64,000 nucleotides of DNA from Nitzschia sp. pyKryTriq1. Its lineage: Eukaryota > Bacillariophyta > Bacillariophyceae > Bacillariales > Bacillariaceae. The DNA lies in assembly GCA_956465555.1 (NCBI GenBank), contig OY101126.1, positions 1,468,501 to 1,532,500 of the forward strand, written 5' to 3'. The position numbers and the translations under genes were made by a program. The notes below the pieces were generated by a model. The model saw only the letters and a program-made list of their open reading frames with translations. It did not search any database and was not told where the DNA came from. Positions 22,486 to 33,093 of this stretch are shown here, piece by piece (positions within the stretch are counted from its first letter, which is position 1; the number at the start of each line of letters is the position of its first letter).

Positions 22486-23382
22486 ATGGCTTCCAGCTCG
22501 CTTCGGAAGCGACAAGTGAATTTCCCCACGGAAGTTGAAGTGGACGCGCATCCTCCCTCCAACATGGACGAATCACCATCGACGTTGTCGGCCAATAAGG
22601 ATCGTACCGGTACACGTAATTTTTACCTCTTGTGGAATCGGTTTCTGCAAGCCTATTCTGCGTTTGCTGGCAATTCGCTCAACCAAGACAAGATTCTGAA
22701 AACGATTCAGTATTCGCTTTGGATGCTGTCTCGATTTTATGTGAGAAAGGACAATACCGTAGCTCGGAAAGCCCTTGTCACGATCAGCGGGGAGCTCAAT
22801 TGGGCTCGATATGTGACTCGCCTCCTGGGATTGCCTACAGCGTTGGAAGGTGTTCAATCCGGCAGCTGGGCGGCGCAGAAATCGCTGGGCAGAGCGATGG
22901 CCTGGGCCATGGTCTTTTACTATCCCTTGGAAAACTTGGCCTATTTGAAATGGAAGGCGCCCGAGTGGATCGGTACTCCAAAATTTGCCTCCAGCCTCAC
23001 CAAAGGAGAAAGTCAAACTGGCCCCTCTCGTCTGGCCGCACGTGCCACGGCATGGTCGTGTCGTTTTTGGGTGGCCTACATGGTTTTGGATATTGTCCGA
23101 TCCACATTAGCGTTGAGGCCCACGATTGTCGCCTCGCCAGAGCAGCAAGAAGGTCCTTCGACAGAATTAGTTGTGGAAGTATCCAACGACACGAAGCGAA
23201 ATGAACGTCTCCAAATTCTCCGAAATGTCTTGTTTTTGGCGCCCACCATTCATTGGTCGTTACCCAACTGGGATACACAACCCTGGTTGTCAGAGACTTT
23301 TTGTAATTCATTATTGTGGCTAGAGGCTGTGGTCTGCATGTATCAAGGGATTAAAAACATTCCCGCACCAAAGTCGGCATGA
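22486..23382 (+). CDS. PEX11: Peroxisomal membrane division protein PEX11
   Basis: Single exon of 298 residues starting at an ATG. The family pattern is clear from about residue 65: QDKILKTIQYSLWMLSRF, GELNWARYVTRLLGLPTALE, then the amphipathic stretch LGRAMAWAMVFYYPLENLAY. Two hydrophobic helices follow, and a C-terminal segment ending with WLEAVVCMYQGIKNIP. PEX11 proteins tubulate and elongate the peroxisomal membrane before fission. Length (usually 230-270 residues) is slightly above normal because of a polar N terminus of about 45 residues. Confidence 0.88.
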   Translation: MASSSLRKRQVNFPTEVEVDAHPPSNMDESPSTLSANKDRTGTRNFYLLWNRFLQAYSAFAGNSLNQDKILKTIQYSLWMLSRFYVRKDNTVARKALVTISGELNWARYVTRLLGLPTALEGVQSGSWAAQKSLGRAMAWAMVFYYPLENLAYLKWKAPEWIGTPKFASSLTKGESQTGPSRLAARATAWSCRFWVAYMVLDIVRSTLALRPTIVASPEQQEGPSTELVVEVSNDTKRNERLQILRNVLFLAPTIHWSLPNWDTQPWLSETFCNSLLWLEAVVCMYQGIKNIPAPKSA

Positions 23383-23686
23383 CTGGGTAGGAAACCGTCG
23401 TCGAAGGAATAGACAGTAAAAATTTCAAGTAGGACTAAGCCATATGCCAAACAAACAAACAAACAAACAAACAAACAAACAAACAAACAAACTACGATGA
23501 TAAGAGGCAAATTTGCTAGCATGCGTATATGGCGATCATTGATGTTCTGCCAGTGCTATTATATCGGCCCATTCTCGGTGGTACTGAGTACTGTAGTACG
23601 AGTGCCTGGGAAGGAAGGTTACCGCTCACGTGAACTGTTTTCGTAATGTAGCTTGGGTAACACCATTCCACTGACTAATAGTAAGC
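23383..23686. other. Convergent intergenic region with (CAAA)n tract
   Basis: Lies between the 3' ends of PEX11 and the DUF3119 gene. It contains a perfect CAAA tetramer array at 23447-23492 (about 11 copies). Nothing else was recognised. Confidence 0.8.
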
Positions 23687-24427
23687 TTACAATTTGGTAC
23701 ACCCCCGTCGTTCCCACTCTGCCCTGAGCTGTTGACTGTTGCAGAGGGCAGGGAAAAAGTGGACCTGGCCAGGTTTGGCTCCGTTGGCGAGTGCTTCCTC
23801 CGAATTCGCCTTGGCGCCGGGTCCATCATTCCACTTGTCGGAAGGAGTTTGATTTTCCTTGAAGTAAACCAAAATAGGTCCTTGGGGTTGATCAATCCAT
23901 CCCTTTGGAAAGAATTCGTAATTGACAAACTTGTCGTAGCCCCAGCGGTTTTCGCCGCCTACGACAATGTTTTCGCCCGATTCCTTCGACGTATTCTGCA
24001 ACTCAAAGGCAGTGGAGTCACAGACAAATTTGAGCCGAAAGGTCTGGACCAAAAACAAGACACCCAGCAACGTGATGATGGGACCCAGCGTGAACTTCAA
24101 GATGGGAAGTTGGTCCAACAAAAATCCTCCTGCGAGGAAGATTCCACCCAACCGATAGTCGGCATCAATAATTGTAGCATCGTCTCCCGTGGACGACTTT
24201 CCCTCGGCGCGCACGGGAAAGAGCGAGCCAGTCTTGCGCGGTGCATTTCGATGGAACACAGACTTTGGCGATGATTCCACTTTCGGAGAGTCGTCCAGCA
24301 GCGTGTTCACGTTAACGTTGGAAGCGTGGTGGCGTTGGGGAAGCAAAAAGCCGATGGAAAGGGGCGCCAGCGAGAGTACATGTAAAATCGCCAGAGATCG
24401 TACGAGTAGGAGGGTTCCATGCATCAT
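23687..24427 (-). CDS. DUF3119 family protein, plastid-targeted
   Basis: The start is set at the ATG at 24427 because the open frame upstream has only a TTG. The protein has 246 residues. A signal peptide (MMHGTLLLVRSLAILHVLSL) is followed by SIGFLLP, a plausible cleavage site with the aromatic residue needed for complex-plastid import, then a Ser/Arg-rich transit region. The mature part has two membrane helices (about residues 90-140) and the DUF3119 pattern: QTFRLKFVCDSTAFEL, then FVNYEFFPKGW, GPILVYFKE and a final VHFFPALCNSQQL. DUF3119 is shared by cyanobacteria and plastids and has no assigned function. An insertion of about 25 residues separates the last two motifs. Confidence 0.72.
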   Translation of the reverse strand: MMHGTLLLVRSLAILHVLSLAPLSIGFLLPQRHHASNVNVNTLLDDSPKVESSPKSVFHRNAPRKTGSLFPVRAEGKSSTGDDATIIDADYRLGGIFLAGGFLLDQLPILKFTLGPIITLLGVLFLVQTFRLKFVCDSTAFELQNTSKESGENIVVGGENRWGYDKFVNYEFFPKGWIDQPQGPILVYFKENQTPSDKWNDGPGAKANSEEALANGAKPGQVHFFPALCNSQQLRAEWERRGCTKL

Positions 24428-25125
24428 GGTTGATGATTGGTGATTGGTGATTGAGGACAAGATGGACTTTGGAGCGATGCTGTATTAACGCAGTAATCAA
24501 AAGGCAACGCCAGGACTGTGGCAATAGCATTCATGGTCCGATGTCATGATGATGATGCGGTGGTGGTGGGGGGGGGGGGGGCGGGGTCTGCGGTACTGTG
24601 CCGGTATACCAGTACACTGTACTGGAACTGTACAGTATTACCGTTATGGATACCCACACTGGGTCTGCCCATGCATGGGTAGCAGCCTACTGCACGGCGT
24701 ACTCGCGTACCTGGTACAATCAGAACCTGCTACGACCGCTTGCTGCGGGATGACCGCGATCTTTTATATTCAAAACTTTCTCCCTGTCAGAGGTGGGGTC
24801 GAAAGAGTCGATCGATGACGTATTTCGTTGCCCATGATGATTCATTCTTACCGGTACCAGTACCGGTACAGTACAAGTACTTGCGGTACCGTGTACTGTA
24901 CCAGGTAGCGCGGTATCATAGCGTACGAGTAGCCCGCCCTTTTTCTCGGAAGCAGGTATATTTTAGAGTCGTGCTTTCTCTCTCTCACCGACTCACCTCA
25001 AGAAGACGTTCTTATTCATGTCCAATATCCAAGCAAAACTATCACATTATTTCTTCATTATTTATAATGTCTGTATGAGTTGAAGCGACGAAGACGTGTC
25101 TTCTCTTTCCCCTTTGCCCCTTTCC
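24428..25125. other. Divergent intergenic region, GTAC-rich with a G homopolymer
   Basis: Contains a poly-G tract at about 24560-24590. It also holds two dense clusters of GTAC/ACCGGT palindromes at 24596-24640 and 24850-24930. Promoters for the DUF3119 gene and the PLC-like gene should lie here. No gene was recognised. Confidence 0.6.
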
Positions 25126-26505
25126 ATGATGTTTACCGCAACATCATTCTACTCGTACCGCTATGGTCTGATTCTCCTTCTACTAGTCCTCGTTGCTACT
25201 CGTCCATCAAAAGTCGCGGGCGTGATGCCGACCGAATGCAATGGCGTGAGTAATTTATGCACTGTCAGCGTGGCGGACACTTATTTTGCCATGGTTCACA
25301 ATGCCATGGCAGCTGTCGAAAATGGCTTTGTGTTTGCTGCCAATCATATGGAAGATCCGATTGTAGAAGCTCTCGACGCGGGCTATCGAGGGCTGAGTGT
25401 GGATATTTGCAACTGCAACGGCAATCTACAATTCTGCCATGGAAATGATATTATCGGGTGCGGAGTGGGGCAAGTGGATGCTATCAATGCATTCACCGAG
25501 ATCAACGACTGGATCGCTGCTAATCCTAACAATGTCATTATGATTTTGCTTCAAATCAACGAGGAAGCCGATGAAGCAATTTCATTGGGAATGATTCAGC
25601 AACTTCTCGAACAAGTTCCAGACGGATTCATCAATCGGCTCTATGATCATGGGCAAGTCGAATCTTCTAAGGAATGGCCGACGATGGGCGAACTCATTGA
25701 AACTGATCAACAGGTTCTGTTTTTTTATTTCCAAGGCCCCGAAGGGGCTGGTGACCACATCCCCGGCCTACATTATTGGTACGATTTCGCAATGGCGACT
25801 GGGTGGCAGTGGGAGTCGGTGGCAGAACTTGAATCCACGCTTTTACCAAACTGTCCCATTACTCGAGGCCAATCTTCAACCGGAGACTTTTTCATGGTGG
25901 AGGCTTTTGTGACGGAAAAGGCCCTTTTTGGACTACAGTTTCAACCTAGTCAAGAGGCGGCCCAAAAAATAAACACCGTTGAGTGGGCCGGGCCGATATT
26001 GGATGCGTGTGATGCTGCTCATGGGTTTCCAGCAACAGTGATCTCGGTCGATTTCTGGTCGGAGGGAAATCTTCCTACGTTGATGCAGCAACGTAATGCA
26101 TTGCTTGTGGGGTCATCCGATACATTTTCTACCGGATCCCCGGCACCAACAGCACCGTCATTGCGTCCAACACCCAATCCAACCTCCAGGCCGACCTCCA
26201 GGCCAACCTCCAGGCCAACCTCCAGGCCAACCTCCAAGCCAACCTCCAAGCCAACCTCCAAGCCAAGAACCGATATGCCTACTCCAGCGCCAAGCGTTCG
26301 CATCGATAGCAAGGAGAGCCTCGATGTACGCTCAGCTCCCAGCATGGCCCCTACTCTGAAACCAATTGGGGCATTCAACTCCGCTCAGTTGTCATCATCG
26401 TCAGCTGCTAGCAGTTGGTTCCGACTTTCAAAAGGGTCGGGGGTATGGAATATGCTGCTGCTCTCCGTTGGCGGTTCCTTCTTGATATCATTTTGTTTTG
26501 AGTAG
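25126..26505 (+). CDS. Secreted PI-PLC-like phosphodiesterase with PTS-repeat tail
   Basis: The open frame begins with GTG at 25096; the first ATG, at 25126, is used and gives 459 residues. A signal peptide (about residues 1-32, LILLLLVLVATRPSKVAG) precedes a PLC-like TIM-barrel. It has AMVHNAMA with the first catalytic-type His, YRGLSVDICNCNG, and FCHGNDIIGCG with the second His. These match secreted bacterial-type PI-PLC X-domain relatives, which cleave phosphoinositides or glycosylphosphatidylinositols. Residues about 345-385 are repeats of PTSRPTSKPTS, a linker common in diatom secreted and wall proteins. The C-terminal WNMLLLSVGGSFLISFCFE is hydrophobic and may be a GPI signal or membrane anchor. 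Confidence 0.8.
   Translation: MMFTATSFYSYRYGLILLLLVLVATRPSKVAGVMPTECNGVSNLCTVSVADTYFAMVHNAMAAVENGFVFAANHMEDPIVEALDAGYRGLSVDICNCNGNLQFCHGNDIIGCGVGQVDAINAFTEINDWIAANPNNVIMILLQINEEADEAISLGMIQQLLEQVPDGFINRLYDHGQVESSKEWPTMGELIETDQQVLFFYFQGPEGAGDHIPGLHYWYDFAMATGWQWESVAELESTLLPNCPITRGQSSTGDFFMVEAFVTEKALFGLQFQPSQEAAQKINTVEWAGPILDACDAAHGFPATVISVDFWSEGNLPTLMQQRNALLVGSSDTFSTGSPAPTAPSLRPTPNPTSRPTSRPTSRPTSRPTSKPTSKPTSKPRTDMPTPAPSVRIDSKESLDVRSAPSMAPTLKPIGAFNSAQLSSSSAASSWFRLSKGSGVWNMLLLSVGGSFLISFCFE
26160..26275. repeat. 12-bp repeats coding PTSR/PTSK
   Basis: About nine tandem copies of CCAACCTCCARG (in any rotation), encoding Pro-Thr-Ser-Arg/Lys in the linker of the PLC-like protein. Confidence 0.9.
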
Positions 26506-26585
26506 TTTGCTAATAGATCTATAAAGCAACACCAAACATGAAAGACTCCCTCTTTTCCTGTTGCCTCTTGTCCAGCGTAGATCCA

Positions 26586-27707
26586 TCATCGAAGGAGTTC
26601 TTGTAGCGTGTTCTGGCTATCGGGCGTACTCGGATAAACTCGCACAAAACCAGCCAGTATATAGCGCGTACCATCGATGACTTCCACGCCTTCGTGGAGC
26701 AGGCGACCACAAAAGAGGACGCCTGTTCCCGGCGGTGTCTCGGGTGCCACTGTGGTGTTCGAGTCGATGAATCTGGTCCCTCCCCCTTGGAATGTATCAT
26801 TGAGCGTAATTACAAACGACAATTCACTATCATCGCGATGCGGTGGCAGACTCCGTTGCTGATCTTTCGCGGCAGAGTATTTAGCCAAGAACAAATCTTC
26901 CGTGGCTAAATCCTGCACCGGAAAGTGAAAGAGTTGTGCCAATGTCGGCAAGATGACGTCTTTTAAGTGTCGATTGCACTCACTGAAGAGTTTACCTCCA
27001 ACCACTGCAACGTCAACATCGGTTGTTTTATAGTCCTTGTGTCGATCCAACTGCCAACCGCGTCCATCATGATTCGTGTACTCTACGGCCAGGTCGACCA
27101 GTCGTTGACAATCTGATTCCAAGAGGAGAGGCGTCACGACGTGGGCATGGGGGAGGGGGCTGCTTCGCTTTTGGGAACTGGTGTTGGGAGTTACCGCTGC
27201 ATGTTCGTGGAGGCTATGGCTATCCGAGTGCCTATAGTAGGACGTCAGCTCATTCCCCGTCGTGTCAAACCACGAAAAATGAGTGGCTCTGGCGAACGCT
27301 GGGTGCAATGATCCACGCAATTTGTTGCTGCCCACATCCAGTATGGAAAGCACTGGAAACTGTGACTTGTCCGCAAGAGCCGGTGGCAGATTGCCCGATA
27401 GTTCATTTTCCGAAAGCCACAGCTGTTCGAGATGTGGAGCAAGCTGGGCGAGAGCCTCGAGGACGCCGTCGTCATCAAGCCTTCCCTGAAGATTATTTTG
27501 CGACAGTTCGAGCGCTGTTATATTTCCAGTCTTGGCGCAACACGTGACACCGCTCCATTGCGAGAGGTCTTCTTGGGATAGGGATAGCCAATTAGTGGCT
27601 CGTGTCCATTCCTTGCCTCCTAGGCGGTCTAAGAGTGTTTCTAAGGCTTTCTTTTGTGAAAACTCCTCTATTCGTGGTCTCTTTTCGCCAACGGCAGGAT
27701 CCTCCAT
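26586..27707 (-). CDS. Leucine-rich repeat protein fused to 2OG-Fe(II) dioxygenase
   Basis: The open frame extends to 28193 but would overlap the divergent remodeller gene. The ATG at 27707 (MEDPAVGEK) is preferred, giving 373 residues; an upstream in-frame ATG about 38 codons earlier is possible. Residues 20-150 look like plant-type LRRs with their cap: WSGVTCCAKTGNITALELSQ, LEQLWLSENELSGNLPPAL, LSILDVGSNKLRGSL. Residues 200-360 form a prolyl-4-hydroxylase-like double-stranded helix. PPHRDDSELSFVITLN gives the H-x-D iron ligands, LLHEGVEV the distal His, and GTRYILAGFVRV the 2-oxoglutarate-binding Arg. It should hydroxylate a protein or other substrate using O2 and 2-oxoglutarate, with the LRR possibly choosing it. 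No signal peptide is seen from this start. Confidence 0.75.
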   Translation of the reverse strand: MEDPAVGEKRPRIEEFSQKKALETLLDRLGGKEWTRATNWLSLSQEDLSQWSGVTCCAKTGNITALELSQNNLQGRLDDDGVLEALAQLAPHLEQLWLSENELSGNLPPALADKSQFPVLSILDVGSNKLRGSLHPAFARATHFSWFDTTGNELTSYYRHSDSHSLHEHAAVTPNTSSQKRSSPLPHAHVVTPLLLESDCQRLVDLAVEYTNHDGRGWQLDRHKDYKTTDVDVAVVGGKLFSECNRHLKDVILPTLAQLFHFPVQDLATEDLFLAKYSAAKDQQRSLPPHRDDSELSFVITLNDTFQGGGTRFIDSNTTVAPETPPGTGVLFCGRLLHEGVEVIDGTRYILAGFVRVYPSTPDSQNTLQELLR

Positions 27708-28175
27708 CGAATGAAATGCGAGGTGGGTCCTGAACGTATCCAGTCTCAGTGCCCAGAGTACGAGTAAATGTGCAGCAAAAGGATTATCGCTGGTGTGACA
27801 AGTATGAAGTAGGTGTAGCATGCATGCGATGATGCGTACTACCGGGTTTGTACCGGTGGTAGTACATGAAAACGACAATGCAGGAACTTTGCTTGTTGCA
27901 AAAGAAACGGTTCGGTCAAACGGGTCATTTTGTTCCCCCAGATAAAAGGGGGATTTTTCCAATCCAAATTTTTTTGTTCGTTCAAAATTCAAAGCAAACC
28001 CGCACACGCACCGCAGAAGTTGAAGTTCTTTTGTTGTTTGTTGTTCCTTGTTGTTGCTATTGTTGTTGTCCACACACAAAGAATAGAGATTACGAATACG
28101 TACTGGTAGAGCACCCATCTCCTTTTCAGTGGCAACACAGAGAGAAAAGACACAAAACAAAACAACAAACGAAAA
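27708..28175. other. Divergent promoter region
   Basis: Separates the LRR-dioxygenase gene (minus) from the ATRX-like gene (plus). An open minus-strand frame runs through it, but the encoded peptide is Cys/Asn/Leu-rich and unlike any family. TTGTTG repeats lie at 28030-28070. Confidence 0.4.
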
Positions 28176-31100
28176 ATGGCGCCGACAGCTCAAACTACTG
28201 GCAAGGGAAAGCCCAGTGTAGCCGGCTTTCTGTCGCGTTTGCTTCGTCCCAAAAGTTCCGATATTCTACCACGGGACCCTCCATCCGAGCAGCAGCGGCA
28301 GCAGCAGGCGCAAGTGCAAGTGCAGTTCCGTCCGTACAACGACACGGAAAGCAGCAGCAGTAGCGACATTGTGGCTTTTGACAGCAGCGACGATGAGCAA
28401 GTCCAGATCGTCTCACAGAAAGCCAAGAAGCGGCTCATTGGCAGGGTGAAGACTACAGCAAGTACGATTACGAGTTCGAGTACAAGAAAGAACACTCCTA
28501 TACCGACATCGATACCGACACCCACAGCTACCAGTTCAAGCTCAAGTACGAAGCCAAAGAAGCGACTGGCGCATTTCATGCTCGTTGCTGTCCCCAAGGT
28601 GGCGGCGGCTGCAGCCAAGAGAAACCCCAACTTTGACCATGATTCCGACAGCAGTAGTAGTAGTGATATGGATGTGGATGTGGAGTCCCACGCCAAGAAG
28701 GGGCCGTTGAATTCCAACTCAAAGTTTGACGATGCAGACAGCGACTACGACAGCGATGATACGTTTGATGCAAAAGCGAAAGCTACCAAGGATTGTCTGG
28801 ACCATCACCATTTGAATTTCTCTCAACAGACCGTGCCGACGTCGAACGCCAAGATTCGTACTAGCACTACCACGACTAGAACTAGAACTGAAAAAGCGCA
28901 GTCACCAGAGGATGCTATTGTTGTTGACGATGATGACTATGAGTATGAAAATGAGAATGTCAATGATTCCCCCCAAAGCAAACTAGCAGCAGCACCAGCA
29001 GAAGTGTCGGGTGACGCCGCCTCTCCCGGTCTCCCGACGATCTACTTTTTCAAGAAGCACTGCTGGAAATGCCATGTCACGCTAGACCTAACGATCAACG
29101 GCAATCCCGCACTTTGTCTCTACGCACTTCACCCACATCCACTTCTCAAAGTACCCATTTGCTCGGTCTGCCGAGAGGAGGTCTGGGCGGCAGAACAAGA
29201 GCTACTAGGGAGAGAAGAAGCAGCAGCAAACTCGGAGGAGGAGGAGGAGGAAGAACAAGCTTGCAGTGGTTGTGGAGGCTTGGAGGGGGAGGAAAATGGT
29301 GATACCGGAACTTGTATCGAGACACTTTTTCTCTGCGACGAGTGCCCTAGAGCATTTTGCCAACAATGCGTGGCCCAGTGTCATGGCGGTGGAAGTCGGG
29401 GAGCCAAGCAAGCCAAAGATCTACAGGCAAGCGACGACAAGTGGTCCTGTCCCTTTTGCCTACCACCAAAGCCACTTTCGACACTGCAAACATACATGCA
29501 GAAACGCGCCGAGAGAGAAGGAGTATCCAAGGAGCTAGACCGCACCGTGGAGACCATCCTTTCGGAACTGCAGAAGGTCGAGCAAGAGCGAAGAGAATGC
29601 GACCATCAACTATCCCCAGCAATATTGCGACAGAAGGAAGCCGAAGTTCGCTCGGAAATGTTGTCGATGTCAAATATCATGAAAGATGTTGACATCGCTG
29701 TCCAGGAAGAACTGGAAGCCTGGCAAAAATCATGGGCCAGGCATGATCAACGCCTGGGAGATCGCGTGTTGTCGCTACAAGAAGAAATTGACTCGAGGGG
29801 AGAAAGCTTGGCGGCCGTCTATGCAGCGATTCAGCAAGGCAATGACACGGATCAAGATCAAAGCGACAGCGAACCTGAGTGGAAGAAAGCTGCCGATGCG
29901 GAGATTCAAAGGCGACACGATGACGAGGATGAGGCGGACGATTTGACATTGCAAAATCCATCGGATCCCGCTGTTTACCAGACGAGCATCCCGGAGGATG
30001 TCGAAGATTTAGGTATTTCCGATCCTGGGGAGAATGTAAACAAGCGGTCCAAGTGGCGCCATGGTCGCCGCCGCGCCAATCTCGAAGCTTTCAAGGCAGC
30101 TCTCGAAGAAGAGGACAAGATGTTACATGATCTAGGTATTCCGTTGTCGACGGTAGACGACGACGCGGTTGATCTGGACGACGGCTACGAAGAATTAATC
30201 GTTCGACGGAGACCTCTTTCGGCACTTGGGCCTCGTGGGCCTCGTTCGGAGCCGCCAACGAAGCGACCGCGAATGTTGTCCTCGTCTATTGGTAACACTC
30301 GGGCTCCTCGATCTGCCGGAAAGAATGAAAATGATGATGCTGCTCGTGGCGAAATGTCTGATCTCAGCGACAATGCTTCGCTCGTCACGCCGTCAATGGA
30401 CGATGGAGATTTTGAAAACTCTTCTTTTGTGCTGAGTCCACCTGATTCTGACCGAATCGTGTCGATAGCCGAGCCCTTGGCCACGAAACTCAAGACTCAT
30501 CAAATTGAAGGTGTAGAATTCATGTGGAAGAACTGCTTCGGCGACCTTGCCTATACTGATCCATCTACCGACGTCGTCGCAAACGTCGGTGGTTGTATTT
30601 TGGCGCATGTAAGTACATTACCAGTCGGATCGTGCCTCATCGTCCCTTGCTCGTTGTCGTTCTCTGACGTCCTTCCATTTATCATTCGATTCCAGAATAT
30701 GGGTCTAGGGAAAAGTCTGACATGTATCTCACTGCTACATGCTTTGTTGAGCAAACGTCTCATAAAGACGGTGCTGCTCGTGACGCCCACAAACGTGCTT
30801 GCCCATTGGCAAAACGAGATCGACCAATGGACTGGCAATCTACATTCACCTATCAATATGGTCAATATTGGGGCCATGCAACTATCGGCACGTCGGCAAG
30901 AGATACATCGGTGGAAACAAAGGGGCGGTGTGTTGTTGGTGAGCAACTCCATGTTTGTAGTACTTGTGAAGAACGCAGAATATGCGAACTCTCTGAACGA
31001 CGCCGATGTCGTGGTTGTCGATGAAGGTCATGTAAGTTCTCGACGCGATTTATGTGCCTTTGTTTCACAGTTCCGATATTTCATACTGCACTTCTTACGC

Positions 31101-33093
31101 TTCTTTCCTTGTAAACCAAAGTTGATGCTGAGAAACGCTAGCCAAATTTTGAAAGCATTAACCAATGTGGCGACTAAAAGGCGCATTACACTCACGGGAT
31201 CACCAATTCAGAATAATCTCGGGGAGTACTACAGCATGGCTTCCTGGGTGAGACCTGCTATCCTTGGGCACTCCGAGTCGGCATTCGAGAAAGAATACGC
31301 CGCTCCCATCATGGCTGGTCTCGCATCGGATGCATCTTTGCTTGCTGTTCAACGATCGGAAGAAGTAGGAAAGAAACTGCATAATCTGCTCGCACCACAT
31401 GTTCAGAGAAAAGACGCCACCATTCTTCGACAAGATTTGCCGCCCATGCAACAAGCGATATTGATATTGCGCCAATCGAAGATGCAGTCACGCCTTTATC
31501 GTGCCTTTGCGGCCTATAAAAAACAAAAGGAAATCACAAATTTCTTTCAAAATTATCAGCTGGTGAGGCCTATTCACAACCACCCCGGAACGTTGTTGTT
31601 GGGTGGTGGGAATTTTGCTACCGCAAGTGAGCCCATGGCTACGACTGAAGATGCTACTGAAATAGTCGACGAGGTTACATTAGTTGTTGATAGCAATCAG
31701 GCCTCTCGTGATCTTCCTCCGATGGGACCCTCTCAGTCTACAAACGGCGAGGAAGCTTGGTGGCGAACGACTGTCGAGCGACAAGGTGGCGTCGAAAAAC
31801 TGAACGAGGTGGAGCAGGGCTACAAAGTCGTGCTCCTTCTTCATATTTTGATGGAGGCGCAATCCATTGGCGACAAAGTCCTAGTATTCTCCCAATGCCT
31901 GCGGACTCTGGATTTTCTCGAGAAAGTACTCGGTCTTCAAGACTGGTTTGACCATGTGCCTGGTCTGACATTGCCCTCGAAACCAGGCATAAAGCGTGGA
32001 GGCTGGAAGAAGGGCTGCGATTATTTGCGAATCGATGGGCAAACTCAGTTTTCTCAACGTGGAGAGCTTATTGATAGGTTCAACGATGAGGGAAAAGATG
32101 ATGACGTGAAGGCCTTTCTTTTGTCTTCGACGGTAAGCCGCGTGATAACGTGACCACATGCTTTATCGTTCTACCACCGAATATACCGAGGCTTAATCTT
32201 TTCTTTGCTTTGCTTTCAGGCGGGAGGAATCGGTATAAATCTCATTGCTGCGAATAGAGTGGTGTTGTTTGATAGCTCATTCAACCCGACAATCCTCACG
32301 CAGGCGTTGTTCCGTTGCTATCGATATGGGCAAACGAAACCAGTTTTTGCTTATCGTTTCTTGACCGAGGGCTCAGTTGAGGAAAAGATTTACTCGAGAT
32401 CTGTCAACAAAACTGGAATAGCTCTGAGAGTGATCGATGACAAATCCATCATGCGTAGTTTTACTCAAAAAGAGCTAGAAGACTTGGAAGAAACTGACAC
32501 GTGGGTGCAGTGTGACAGGTACGTCGAATAGACGATATTGGTTATGGTGGTGTTTGATTGGTCATGCGAGAACGAACTCAATTCCTTGATACTCGCCCTT
32601 GTACAGATGCGAGAAATGGCGTATGCTTCCCCATGATGTCGGCTCGTCCGATTTGCCCAACAAATGGTTCTGCGAGATGAATGAAAGTGATAGTGTCAAT
32701 AACAAGTGCAAAGCATCGGAAAAAGACAAAGCCTGGTACTATCGTCATACTGGCCTCGTGGAGGGGCAGGTGAACATTTTGAGCGAGCCCCCTGCCAAGA
32801 GGAGTGCTCCGCCCGACAGTGCTGTGTCGACCTCGCTGTCCCAAGAGAACAGTGCGAAACTGGTTGCAAACGATCCGATGTTGGGAAAATTATTGAAAGT
32901 CAAAGCAAGTGATCAACAGAGCTCTTCTGTGATTTCCAAGCACCATTTTCATGATGCTCTTTTGGCCGAAACCGAAGCAGAGGTCGAGGGAGAGGTGGAA
33001 AAGAAACAAGAACAGGAAGTGATTGAGATTTTGTCTGATGATGACGAGCCCGACGACTCCTCGGACATCAAGATTCTCGCAAACAAAGTGTGA
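28176..33093 (+). CDS. ATRX: ATRX-like chromatin remodeller: ADD + SNF2 ATPase + CW zinc finger
   Basis: Five exons: 28176-30608, 30696-31031, 31122-32132, 32220-32518 and 32607-33093, giving 1521 residues. The N-terminal 280 residues are Ser/Asp-rich. A cysteine-rich region (about 290-430) has CWKCHVTLDL, CSVCREEVW, CSGCGG, LFLCDECPRAFCQQCVAQC and KWSCPFCLP, matching the ADD domain of ATRX and DNMT3. The SNF2 motor follows: HNMGLGKS (motif I, formed across intron 1), VVVVDEGH (motif II, just before intron 2), RRITLTGSPIQNNLGEYYSM, and the C-lobe AGGIGINLIAANRV with YRYGQTKPVFAYR. A CW finger, formed across intron 4, ends the domain set (WVQCDRCEKWR, then LPNKWFCEMN). ADD domains read H3 tails unmethylated at K4 (with K9me3 in ATRX), and CW fingers bind H3K4 methyl states. 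It probably remodels nucleosomes or deposits H3.3 in silent chromatin. Confidence 0.88.
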
